64,000 nucleotides of DNA from Streptomyces sclerotialus (GTDB lineage: Bacteria; Actinomycetota; Actinomycetes; Streptomycetales; Streptomycetaceae): NCBI RefSeq assembly GCF_040907265.1, contig NZ_JBFOHP010000002.1, forward strand, positions 7,068,001 to 7,132,000, in the 5' to 3' direction. Each line of letters opens with the position of its first letter. Positions within the stretch are counted from its first letter, which is position 1. The notes below the pieces were generated by a model that was not told the origin of the DNA, ran no database searches, and was given only the letters and a program-made list of their open reading frames with translations. Below are positions 50,678 to 59,384 of the stretch, in pieces. The translations under genes were made by a program, and so were the position numbers.

Positions 50678-50833
50678 GGTTCGGGACCGTAGCAGTGTGA
50701 TGAGGTCAGCGCAACGCTCGATGCGCTCGTTTCCGTGAAAAACCCTGGTTTCCTGCGGAGAAGGGCTTGTGATGAGGGCTGACTGATGAGCAAGTCAGAC
50801 CCCTTGTCCGGAGGGCGCGGCCAGGAGTACGGA

Positions 50834-50850
50834 CACCCCCCCTAGGGGTG
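50834..50850. promoter_or_regulatory. C-rich/G-rich palindrome overlapping a ribosome site
   Basis: CACCCC-N5-GGGGTG with a perfect CCCCTAGGGG core (50839-50848). The right arm provides the only Shine-Dalgarno-like AGGGG for the downstream ATG at 50854. It resembles the general form of CsoR-type metal-sensor operators, but no metal gene is near. Confidence 0.4.
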
Positions 50851-50853
50851 GAA

Positions 50854-52959
50854 ATGTGGCAAAGTGACGACATGGCCGATCGGGGCGCGCAGCCCCCTGC
50901 CGTGTCGCTGCCGGAGGAGTGGCCCGCCCCGCCGGACCTGATCCTGGCGCTCAACGGAATGGGGGGCTTCGACTGGGACCTGAAGCGCGGCCGGCTGCAC
51001 ATGGACGCCGCCGCGCTGCGGGTCTTCGACCTGCGCCCCGACGAGTACGACGGCATCCCCACCACACTGTCCCGCCGGGTCCCGCCCGCCGAGGCCGCCC
51101 GCCTGGACTCCCTGGTCGCCCAGGCCATCAAGGACGGCAGCGAGTCGTACGGCGCGTACTTCCGCGTCCGGCGCCGCAGCGGCGCGCTGCGCTGGCTCCA
51201 CACCCACGGCACGATCTACCGGGACGACACCGGACGGCCGCACCGCATCATCGGCATCGTCCGCGACGCCCGCCAGGAGCTGGAGCTCTCCCGCACCGCG
51301 AGCCCGGCCACCTCCGGCGACCGGCGCCGCCGACGGCACCACTCCGTCGTGGAGCGCACCACGGCGGCGCTGGCCCACGCCAGGAGCGTCGGGGACGTCA
51401 TCGCCGTCCTCGGCGACAGCCAGGGGCTCAGCCGGCTCGGTGCGGAGAACGTCATCCTGGGGCTGGTGGAGGCCGGCCGCATCCAGCTCGTCTCCGAGGG
51501 GCAGGCCGGCAGCTTCGTGCCGGAGCACCGGTTCACCCGAGTGGCGGACGAGTTCCCGATGAGCGAGGTCGTGCGCACCCTCACGCCGCGCTTCGTCCGC
51601 TCCCGGGCGGAGTTCGCCGCCTGCTACCCGCGGCTCTGGCCGCACGTCCAGCCGCTGGACATCGGCTCCGCCGCCTACCTCCCGCTGATCGCGCAGGCCC
51701 GCCCCATCGGTGTGATCGGCCTCTTCTACCGCGAGGAGAGCGAGTTCAGCGCGCATGAGCGCAGCATCCTCGTGGCGCTCGGCAGCAGCATCGCGCAGAG
51801 CCTGGCCCGGGCGATGCTCTTCGACCAGGAACACGACCTCGCCGAGGCGCTCCAGAAGGCCATGCTGCCGCGCCGCATCCCCGGCATCCCCGGCGCCCAG
51901 ATCGCGGTGCGCTACCGCTCGGCGCGGCTGGGCCGGGACATCGGCGGCGACTGGTACGACGTGATCCCGCTGCCCGGTGGCCCCTCCTCCGAAGGCCGGG
52001 TCGCCGTCGTCATCGGCGACGTCCAGGGCCACGACACCCAGGCCGCCACCCTCATGGGCCAGCTGCGCATCGTGCTGCGCGCGTACGCCGCCGAGGGCCA
52101 CGCGCCCGCCACCGTCATGGCCCGGGCCTCCGCCTTCCTGCACGAACTGGACCCCGAACGCTTCGCCACCTGCACCTACGCCGACATCGACCTGACCACC
52201 GGCGCCCTGCAGATCGTCCGAGCGGGCCACGTCGACCCGCTGCTCCGGCACGCCGAGGGACTCTGCCGCCAACTCCCCGTGGTCGGCGGGCTGCCGCTCG
52301 GCCTGTCCGCCCAGTTCGGGCAGTTGGACTACCCCGTCACCACGGTGCACCTCGCCGCCGGCGAGACGCTGGTGCTGTGCACCGACGGGCTGGTCGAGCG
52401 GCCCGGCGCCGACCTCGACGACGGGATGGCCCGGCTGGCCCGGGCGGTGCGCACCGGACCGCAGGACGTCCAGCAACTCGCCGACCTGCTGTGCACGCTC
52501 TCCCTCAGCGGCGACGGCGAGGACGACATGGCGCTGCTGCTGCTCCGCCGCAGCGGCACGCCCCCGGCGCGCCACCGCGGTACGGTCCGCCGGCACATCG
52601 CCCCCGGTGACCCCGCGGCGCTGGTCGCGGCGCGGCACATGATCCGGGACGCGGTACGGGCCTGGGGCGCCCGGGAGCGTGCGGCGGAGATCGAGCTGGC
52701 CGCCGACGAGCTGATCACCAACGCGCTGCTGCACACCGACGGCGCCGCCATGGTGACCCTCACCCTGCCCGGGACCGCCGAGCGGCGGCTGCGCCTGGAG
52801 GTCGCCGACCGCTCCAGCACGCTGCCGCGCCGCCGCCGGCCGGGCGAGGGGGGCATCTCCGGGCGCGGTCTGCTGCTGGTCGAACGGCTCGCGGACGTCT
52901 GGGGGGTGACCCCGCGCGGTAACGGCAAGAGCGTGTGGTGCGAGTTCCAGTGCCCGTGA
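50854..52959 (+). CDS. PAS-GAF-PP2C-HATPase regulatory protein
   Basis: About 701 residues. Order: PAS (about 25-140), GAF (about 165-325), PP2C/SpoIIE phosphatase (about 340-560) with GGDWYDV, GDVQGHD, LCTDGLVERPG and DDMALLLL metal-site motifs, and a C-terminal RsbW/SpoIIAB-type kinase domain (about 580-700) with N-box ELITNALLHTD and G-box GRGLLLVERLAD. Such fusions both dephosphorylate and phosphorylate anti-sigma antagonists in Streptomyces stress and development. No sigma or antagonist gene is adjacent. The start could be GTG 50848, ATG 50854 or ATG 50872; 50854 has AGGGG at the right distance. Paralogous to the gene at 57070-59214. Confidence 0.88.
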   Translation: MWQSDDMADRGAQPPAVSLPEEWPAPPDLILALNGMGGFDWDLKRGRLHMDAAALRVFDLRPDEYDGIPTTLSRRVPPAEAARLDSLVAQAIKDGSESYGAYFRVRRRSGALRWLHTHGTIYRDDTGRPHRIIGIVRDARQELELSRTASPATSGDRRRRRHHSVVERTTAALAHARSVGDVIAVLGDSQGLSRLGAENVILGLVEAGRIQLVSEGQAGSFVPEHRFTRVADEFPMSEVVRTLTPRFVRSRAEFAACYPRLWPHVQPLDIGSAAYLPLIAQARPIGVIGLFYREESEFSAHERSILVALGSSIAQSLARAMLFDQEHDLAEALQKAMLPRRIPGIPGAQIAVRYRSARLGRDIGGDWYDVIPLPGGPSSEGRVAVVIGDVQGHDTQAATLMGQLRIVLRAYAAEGHAPATVMARASAFLHELDPERFATCTYADIDLTTGALQIVRAGHVDPLLRHAEGLCRQLPVVGGLPLGLSAQFGQLDYPVTTVHLAAGETLVLCTDGLVERPGADLDDGMARLARAVRTGPQDVQQLADLLCTLSLSGDGEDDMALLLLRRSGTPPARHRGTVRRHIAPGDPAALVAARHMIRDAVRAWGARERAAEIELAADELITNALLHTDGAAMVTLTLPGTAERRLRLEVADRSSTLPRRRRPGEGGISGRGLLLVERLADVWGVTPRGNGKSVWCEFQCP

Positions 52960-53086
52960 GGCCGGTCCGGCGAGCCGCGGGCGGAGTCGTCAGCAGGGCC
53001 GCACGAATGGCTGCCGTCTACAGGCTGTAAGGCGTGAAGGTGGCCCCCGCCACATACATGCCCTGTCCCGCGTGCTTTACTGCCGC

Positions 53087-54361
53087 GTGCCCACTGAGAC
53101 CGCCCCCACCGGCCTGCGCTCGCGCATATTCGCCGACATCACACCGCTGCGTACCTCCGTCCACTACCGCCGGCTGTGGACCGGCAACACCGTCTCCTGG
53201 GTGGGTCAGCAGATGACCGCGCTCGCGGTCTCGCTCCAGGTCTACGACCTCACCCACTCGACGTTCTCCGTCGGCCTGGTCGGCCTCTGCTCGCTCGTCC
53301 CGCTGGTCGTCTTCGGGCTGTACGGCGGCGCCGTCGCCGACACCGTCGACCGCCGCACCCTGGGCCTGGCCAGCGCCCTCGGCGCCACCGCGATGTCCGT
53401 CGTGCTGGCCGCCGCCGCGCTCCTCCACGTCCGGCAGGTCTGGCTGCTGTACGTCGTCGTCGCACTCCAGGCCGTCTGTTTCGCGATGAACTCACCGGCC
53501 CGCGCGTCGATGATCCCGCGCCTGCTGCCCATCGAGCAGCTGCCGGCCGCCAACGCGCTGAACTCCCTCACCAGCAATCTCGGCCTGATGGGCGGCCCGA
53601 TGCTGGGCGGCGTCATCGTCGGCCTGTGGGGCTACCAGGCCGCCTACCTCATCGACGTCGTCGCCTTCTCCGCCTCCCTGTACGCGATGTGGCGGCTGCC
53701 CTCGATGCGACCCGACCATGAGGCAGGGCCGGACGGTGCCCGGCCGAAGCGGGCCTCCGTCCTGGACGGCCTGCGCTTCCTCGCCACCCGCCCCAACCTG
53801 CGGATGACCTTCTTCGCGGATATGGCGGCCATGGTGCTGGCCCAGCCGCGCGCCCTCTTCCCGGCCGTCGCCGCCCTGTGGTTCGGCGGCGACGCCAAGA
53901 CCGTCGGACTGCTGGTCGCCGCGCCCGCCGTCGGCGCCGTACTGGGCGGCCTGTTCTCCGGCTGGCTGGGCGCGATCCGCCGGCACGGCCTGGCGATCCT
54001 GCTCGCCGTCGCCGCCTGGGGCGCGGCCGTCGCCGTCTTCGGCCTCACCCGCAACCTCTGGCTCGGCCTGCTCTTCCTCGCCGTCGCGGGCTGCGCGGAC
54101 ACCGTCTCGATGGTCTTCCGCTCCACGATGCTCCAGGCCGCCACCCCCGACCGGATGCGCGGCCGGCTCCAGGGCGTCTTCATCGTCGTGGTCGCGGGCG
54201 GGCCGCGGCTCGGCGACTTCCTCGCCGGGTCGGCCGCCGACCTCGCCACCCCGGCCGCCGCGGTGGTCGGCGGCGGCCTGGCCTGCGTCCTGGTGGTGGC
54301 GCTCCTCGGCCTGGGCCGCCCCGCCTTCGCCCGCTACGACGCCCGGGACCCGCAGCCCTGA
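53087..54361 (+). CDS. MFS exporter, EntS-like
   Basis: 424 residues, 10-12 membrane segments. MFS_3 (enterobactin-exporter type) features are LWTGNTVSWVGQQMTALAVSLQVYDLT, GAVADTVDRRTLG and AVCFAMNSPARASMIPRLL. In the C-half, MVFRSTMLQAATPDRMRGRLQG is typical of this family. The start at GTG 53087 is the best fit to the domain start, but no ribosome site is evident; GTG 53072 is possible. Substrate unknown. Convergent with the L,D-transpeptidase gene, 16 bp apart. Confidence 0.8.
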   Translation: MPTETAPTGLRSRIFADITPLRTSVHYRRLWTGNTVSWVGQQMTALAVSLQVYDLTHSTFSVGLVGLCSLVPLVVFGLYGGAVADTVDRRTLGLASALGATAMSVVLAAAALLHVRQVWLLYVVVALQAVCFAMNSPARASMIPRLLPIEQLPAANALNSLTSNLGLMGGPMLGGVIVGLWGYQAAYLIDVVAFSASLYAMWRLPSMRPDHEAGPDGARPKRASVLDGLRFLATRPNLRMTFFADMAAMVLAQPRALFPAVAALWFGGDAKTVGLLVAAPAVGAVLGGLFSGWLGAIRRHGLAILLAVAAWGAAVAVFGLTRNLWLGLLFLAVAGCADTVSMVFRSTMLQAATPDRMRGRLQGVFIVVVAGGPRLGDFLAGSAADLATPAAAVVGGGLACVLVVALLGLGRPAFARYDARDPQP

Positions 54362-54377
54362 GCCGCCGCGCGGCCGC

Positions 54378-55121
54378 TCAGTAACGCGTGATCGCCGTGT
54401 CCCCGGACCGCGTCCCGATCGCGATGTGCGGCCGCTTGTCCGGGTCCGCCCAGGCCAGGATGCGGGCCATCGCGCCGGCCGGTACGGACACACAGCCCGC
54501 CGTCGCGCCCTTGCCGTTGACGTGCAGGAAGATCCCGGCGCCCCGGCCGCGCACCGGCTTGTCGTAGTTGAACCCGATGACCAGCGCCCGGTCGTACTGC
54601 TTCGGGTAGGCGGCCAGCCGCTCCGACTCCTTCGCCGCGCAGTCGGCGGGCAGCGGCTCGGCCCAGCGGTTGTACGCCGTGGAGGCGTTGTCCTCGCACC
54701 ACCAGGAGTCGCCGTGCACCCGGCGGTAGGTGACCTCCGTACCGGGCGGAGCAGCGCTGATCCCGAAGCCGTACGGCAGGTCGTACAGCCCCGTGGGCGT
54801 GGTGTTCGTGCCCTGCTTCCGGGTGCTGCCCTCGGTCACGCCCTTCGCGCCGAAGCGGGCCGGTGCCGAGCCCGCCCGCTTCCAGTGACCGTGCCGCTTC
54901 TCCCACCAGACCAGCCGCCCGTGCGTGGCGGACGTCCTCGGCGCCACCGCCGTGATCAGCTGACTGCCGCCGCCGGTGTCCGCCATCCGGGCGGGCAGCG
55001 GACCACCGGTACGGTCCGCCGCCGGGGGCCCGGGCGCCGCCGTGGCCGGTCCCGAGCCGGCCGTCGCGGCCAGCGCGAGCGCGGCCGCACCGGCCGCCAG
55101 TGCCAGGAACGAAGGCTTCAT
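54378..55121 (-). CDS. Secreted L,D-transpeptidase (YkuD-fold) family protein
   Basis: 247 residues. Signal peptide to about residue 29. The catalytic region is HVNGKGATAGCVSVP, with the nucleophile Cys preceded by the conserved His and Gly. Upstream TPTGLYDLPYGFG and ALVIGFNYDK are typical of YkuD-like proteins that form or edit 3-3 peptidoglycan crosslinks. The short form without other domains resembles Streptomyces ErfK/YbiS-like proteins. ATG 55121. Confidence 0.85.
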   Translation of the reverse strand: MKPSFLALAAGAAALALAATAGSGPATAAPGPPAADRTGGPLPARMADTGGGSQLITAVAPRTSATHGRLVWWEKRHGHWKRAGSAPARFGAKGVTEGSTRKQGTNTTPTGLYDLPYGFGISAAPPGTEVTYRRVHGDSWWCEDNASTAYNRWAEPLPADCAAKESERLAAYPKQYDRALVIGFNYDKPVRGRGAGIFLHVNGKGATAGCVSVPAGAMARILAWADPDKRPHIAIGTRSGDTAITRY

Positions 55122-55315
55122 GACGGCACTGTAGGGCGCCGCGGCGCCGCCCGCGCCCCCGCGAACGGGACGCGTTCCGCGCGCGGGACCCGGCCGATTC
55201 CGCCGCGCGCCGGAGCGATAGCCGGGCCAGACTCGGGTACGGGGGCCAGGAGAACCACCGCCGCGGGCGGAACACCCGCGGCACGCACCGCACCGTGAGA
55301 TCCAGGAGGTCTTCC

Positions 55316-55522
55316 GTGGAACGGCAGCCGCACCCCGCGCGCGCTCACGACCCCGGCGGCCCGACACCGCCCAATCCGGGCCCCGGCCCGGTGCCGGACC
55401 CCGTACCGGGCCCACCCGACCCCGTACCGCCCACCCCCGAACCGTCACCGGTCCCGCGCCCGCCGGGCCCGGACCCCGACCCGGTACCGGAACCGTCGCC
55501 GCAGCCGAGCCCGCTCGGCTGA
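55316..55522 (+). CDS. Small proline-rich protein
   Basis: 68 residues, about half Pro. The pattern is of PxPxP with Gly, Asp, Val and Glu (PGPGPVPDPVPGPPDP... PSPQPSPLG). GTG start 55316 with an excellent CAGGAGG (55303-55309) six bases upstream, so it is likely translated despite its low complexity. No signal peptide, membrane segment or charged patch is seen beyond the N-terminal RQPHPARAHD. Function unknown. Divergent from the L,D-transpeptidase gene. Confidence 0.6.
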   Translation: MERQPHPARAHDPGGPTPPNPGPGPVPDPVPGPPDPVPPTPEPSPVPRPPGPDPDPVPEPSPQPSPLG

Positions 55523-55626
55523 CCCGGGATTGACCCGGCCCGAACGGGCACCCGTGCGTACGGCCCCGCGGCCGTACGCACGCCGTGAGGCGGCCGCCCG
55601 CACGACCAGAAGGAGAGGTGCTTCCC

Positions 55627-57024
55627 ATGGCCATCGCCACGGTGAACCCGGCCACCGGCGAGACCCTCAAGACGTTCGACGCGCTGAACGAAGGCGAGAT
55701 CGAGGACCGCCTGGTCCGCGCTGACCAGGCCTGGCAGGAGTACCGCACCACCGGCTTCGACCGGCGCGCCAACCTGCTGCGCAAGGCGGCGGACCTGCTG
55801 GAGGCCGACGCCGACGACATCGCCCGCACCATGACCACCGAGATGGGCAAGCCGCTGGCGCAGGCCCGCGCGGAGGCCGCCAAGTGCGTGAAGACCATGC
55901 GCTGGTACGCCGACCACGCCGAGGCGCTGCTCGCCGACGAGCACCCGCGGGCCGCCGACATCAAGGACTCCGGCGCGGCCCGCGCCTACGTGCGCTACCG
56001 CCCGCTGGGCCCGGTGCTCGCGGTGATGCCGTGGAACTTCCCGCTCTGGCAGGTGATCCGCTTCGCCGCGCCCGCGCTGATGGCGGGCAACGTCGGCCTG
56101 CTCAAGCACGCCTCGAACGTCCCGCAGACGGCGCTCTACCTCGAGGACCTCTTCCGCCGCGCCGGCTTCCCCGAGGGCGCCTTCCAGACGCTGCTCATCG
56201 GGTCCGGCTCGGTCGAGATGATCCTGCGCGACCCCCGGGTGGCCGCCGCGACGCTCACCGGCAGCGAGCCCGCGGGCCGCTCGGTGGCGTCCATCGCCGG
56301 TGACGAGATCAAGAAGACGGTGCTCGAACTGGGCGGCAGCGACCCGTACCTCGTGCTGCCCTCGGCCGACCTGGAGAAGGCGGCGGCCACCGCCGTCACC
56401 GCCCGGGTGCAGAACAACGGCCAGTCCTGCATCGCCGCCAAGCGCTTCATCGTCCACACCGACGTCTACGACGAGTTCGCCTCCCGCTTCGCCGAGAAGA
56501 TGGCCGCGCTGCGGGTCGGCGACCCGATGGCGGACGGGACCGATGTGGGCCCGCTCTCCAGCGAGCAGGGCCGCGCCGACCTGGAGCAGCTGGTCGACGA
56601 CGCCACCATGCACGGTGCCACCGTGCTGTGCGGCGGCGGCCGGCCCAAGGGCCTGGACCAGGGCTGGTTCTACGCGCCGACCGTGCTCGCCGACGTCACC
56701 AAGGAGATGAAGATCTACTACGAGGAGGCGTTCGGCCCGGTCGCCACGCTCTTCCGCGTCGACAGCCTGGACGAGGCGATCGAGACCGCCAACGACACCT
56801 CCTTCGGCCTCAGTTCCAACGCCTGGACCGAGGACGCGGCCGAGCAGGAGCGGCTGGTGCGGGACATCCGGGCCGGCGGCGTGTTCTTCAACGGGATGAC
56901 CGCCTCCCACCCGGGCATGCCGTTCGGCGGCACCAAGCGTTCCGGGTACGGCCGGGAGCTGGGCGACCACGGCATCCGCGAGTTCTGCAACATCACCACG
57001 GTCTGGTACGGCGCCAAGGGCTGA
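55627..57024 (+). CDS. NAD(P)-dependent succinate-semialdehyde dehydrogenase family protein
   Basis: 465-residue aldehyde dehydrogenase. NAD(P) site GSEPAGRSVASIAGDEIKK, general base Glu in LELGGSDPYLVLPSADLE, catalytic Cys in NNGQSCIAAKRFIVH, and C-terminal NGMTASHPGMPFGGTKRSGYGRELG. These forms match GabD1-like succinate-semialdehyde dehydrogenases. ATG 55627 after GGAGAGG. No GABA transaminase gene is nearby, so the physiological aldehyde is inferred from family only. Confidence 0.88.
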   Translation: MAIATVNPATGETLKTFDALNEGEIEDRLVRADQAWQEYRTTGFDRRANLLRKAADLLEADADDIARTMTTEMGKPLAQARAEAAKCVKTMRWYADHAEALLADEHPRAADIKDSGAARAYVRYRPLGPVLAVMPWNFPLWQVIRFAAPALMAGNVGLLKHASNVPQTALYLEDLFRRAGFPEGAFQTLLIGSGSVEMILRDPRVAAATLTGSEPAGRSVASIAGDEIKKTVLELGGSDPYLVLPSADLEKAAATAVTARVQNNGQSCIAAKRFIVHTDVYDEFASRFAEKMAALRVGDPMADGTDVGPLSSEQGRADLEQLVDDATMHGATVLCGGGRPKGLDQGWFYAPTVLADVTKEMKIYYEEAFGPVATLFRVDSLDEAIETANDTSFGLSSNAWTEDAAEQERLVRDIRAGGVFFNGMTASHPGMPFGGTKRSGYGRELGDHGIREFCNITTVWYGAKG

Positions 57025-57069
57025 GCGCCCATGACCGCCACCTCACGGGCGCCCGGGACCGGGCACGGT

Positions 57070-59214
57070 TCACGGACCTCCGGGGCCGGGCACGGTGAAC
57101 TCGCACCACAGTGCCTTGCCCGCGCCCCGGGCCTCCGCGCCCCACCGGTCCGACAGCGCCTCCACCAGCAGCAGCCCCCGGCCGGTCGTCGCCGTCTCGC
57201 CGGGGCTGCGCCGTCGCGGCCAGTGGCTGGACCGGTCCTCGACCTCCAGCCGCACCCGGTCCGGCGGGCCGCAGCGCAGCTCCAGGGAGACCAGCGCCCC
57301 GCTGTCGGTGTGCCGCAGCGCGTTGGTGATCAGCTCGGTGGCCACCAGCTCCACGTCGCCCGCCACCGCGCCGGCCCGCCACTGGTCCAGCATCCGCCGC
57401 AGTTCGGTGCGGACCTCGGCGGGGCCCGCCGGGTCGGCCTGGTGGACGTGGAGCCGGATGCGCGGTGTGGCCGGGCCGCCCGGCTCGGCCGGCCGGCGCA
57501 GCAGCAACAGGGCCATGTCGTCCGGAGAGCCCGGCTGCTCCCACAGCAGGTCCGAGAGGTGGTCGGCCAGCGCGTCCAGCTCGCCGGGCCCGTCCTGTAC
57601 GGCGCTGGTCAGCGCTTCGAGCCCGGCGAGGATGTCCGAGCCCGGCTGCTCCACCAGCCCGTCGGTGCACAGCAGCAGCGTGGAGCCCGGCTCCAGGAAC
57701 AGCTGCGTCTCCGGATAGTGGTCCTCGCCGAGTACGGTCGCCAGTCCCAGCGGCAGGCCGCCGTGCACGGTCGGCCAGTGCACGTGCCGCTCCGCGTCCG
57801 CGAGCAGCGGCTCCAGATGCCCGGCCCGTGCCACGTGCAGCACCCCCGAGGCCAGGTCCGCCTGGATGTACGTACAGGTCGCGAAGCGGTCGGTCTCCAG
57901 CTCGGCCAGGAACCGGGAGGCCCGCCCCAGTACCGTCTGTGGCGGATGCCCCTCACCGGCGAAGGCGCGCAGCGCGATCCGCAGTTGGCCCATCACGGCC
58001 GCCGCGTGCGTGTCGTGGCCCTGCACGTCGCCGATCACCACACCGGTACGGCCCTGCGGCAGCGGCACGACGTCGTACCAGTCGCCGCCGACGTCCCGCC
58101 CGGTGCGCGCCGCGTGGTACCGGACCGCGACGTCGCCCCCGGTGACGGCGGGGATCCGGCGCGGCAGCATCGAGGCCTGCAGCCCGGTCGCGATCTCCCG
58201 TTCCTGGTCGAAGAGGGTGGCCCGCTGGAGGGACTGCGCGATGACGCCGGCCAGCGCCAGCGCCAGGTTGCGGTCCTCCGCCGTGTAGACCTTCGCCTCG
58301 GTGTTGATCAGCCCGAGCGCGCCGATCACCTTGTCCTGCGCGACCAGCGGCAGGAAGGCCGCGCTGCGGATGCTGATGTGCCGCAGGTACGGGCGGAGCC
58401 GGGGGTAGCGCAGCAGCAGCTCCTCGTGGGAGGAGACGTAGGACGGCTGGCGGGTGACGACCGCGTCGGAGAGCGGCAGCGTCCGGTCCAGCGGCATGTG
58501 CAGCAGTTCCGGCACCTCGTCCAGCGGCGGCGTGGCCGCGATGACGTCGAAGACGCCGTGCTCGACCAGGCCGAGGACGAGGGCGTCGGCGCCCAGCCGC
58601 AGCGGACCGCCGTGCGCGGTGAGCACCTCGGTGACGTCCGCGACCGACAGCGCCCGCGACAGCGCGGTGGTCGTCCACTGCACCAGCCGGGTCTGCCGCT
58701 CGCGCTCCTCGTCGGAGATGTTCAGCAGCGCGGAGTCGGTCAGCTCGGCGGTGGCCTCGCGGACGATCCCGGCCATCCGGTACGGGCGGCCGCCGCCGTC
58801 ACGCAGGATGCGGCCCTGGGCGTGCGTCCATCGGGGCGTGCCGTCCCGGCAGCGGATGCGGAAGTACGCGCCGCAGGCCTCCCGGCCCTGCTGGATCGCC
58901 TGGACGACGGCGGTGTCCAGCCGGTAGCCCTCCTCCTGCGGTACCCGGGGGAGCAGCGACAGCCGCGTCCCGTCGAACTCCTCCGGACGCAGGTCGAAGA
59001 CGGCCAGGCCGCCCGGGTCCAGGTCGAAGGCCCCGTTGTCCAGGTTCCAGTCGAAGGACCCCATCCGGTTGAGCGCGAGCAGGTCGGGCAGGGCGATCCC
59101 CGGCCGGCGGGGCCGGTCCTTCCCGGGCCGGCCGAGGAGGCTGTGGCGGGTCCGGCGCGGCTCGCGTGCGCCGTCGGGCCCCGCCCGCTCCGCCCCGTCC
59201 CAGCTCTGCTCCAT
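57070..59214 (-). CDS. PAS-GAF-PP2C-HATPase regulatory protein (paralogue)
   Basis: 714 residues with the same order as the protein at 50854: PAS near residues 45-160 (LLALNRMGSFDWNLDNGAF), GAF near 180-335, PP2C with GGDWYDV, GDVQGHD, LCTDGLVEQPG and DDMALLLL, then an RsbW-type ATPase with ELITNALRHTDSGA and GRGLLLVEALSD. Key metal and ATP-binding positions appear intact in both proteins. It is convergent with the dehydrogenase and divergent from the USP gene. ATG 59214. The partner antagonist is not in the window. Confidence 0.88.
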   Translation of the reverse strand: MEQSWDGAERAGPDGAREPRRTRHSLLGRPGKDRPRRPGIALPDLLALNRMGSFDWNLDNGAFDLDPGGLAVFDLRPEEFDGTRLSLLPRVPQEEGYRLDTAVVQAIQQGREACGAYFRIRCRDGTPRWTHAQGRILRDGGGRPYRMAGIVREATAELTDSALLNISDEERERQTRLVQWTTTALSRALSVADVTEVLTAHGGPLRLGADALVLGLVEHGVFDVIAATPPLDEVPELLHMPLDRTLPLSDAVVTRQPSYVSSHEELLLRYPRLRPYLRHISIRSAAFLPLVAQDKVIGALGLINTEAKVYTAEDRNLALALAGVIAQSLQRATLFDQEREIATGLQASMLPRRIPAVTGGDVAVRYHAARTGRDVGGDWYDVVPLPQGRTGVVIGDVQGHDTHAAAVMGQLRIALRAFAGEGHPPQTVLGRASRFLAELETDRFATCTYIQADLASGVLHVARAGHLEPLLADAERHVHWPTVHGGLPLGLATVLGEDHYPETQLFLEPGSTLLLCTDGLVEQPGSDILAGLEALTSAVQDGPGELDALADHLSDLLWEQPGSPDDMALLLLRRPAEPGGPATPRIRLHVHQADPAGPAEVRTELRRMLDQWRAGAVAGDVELVATELITNALRHTDSGALVSLELRCGPPDRVRLEVEDRSSHWPRRRSPGETATTGRGLLLVEALSDRWGAEARGAGKALWCEFTVPGPGGP

Positions 59215-59384
59215 AACGGGATCTTAAGGTCATATCGGGTGAGTATGGGAACTGGGGACGGTGGGGTGTCCCGGTCCGTACGCGGTGCCGTGCCCCCTCG
59301 TGCGCGGGCTCCGCCGCCCGCCGCACGGCCCAGGACACCAGGGCGCCGGAGACGCGGTGCCCGCACCGACGGATCGAGGAGACC

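Noticed and set aside
55523..55626. Search for a tRNA or small RNA in the short gap before the aldehyde dehydrogenase
   Set aside because: No cloverleaf, T-loop GTTCGA-type box or hairpin-plus-U-run is seen.
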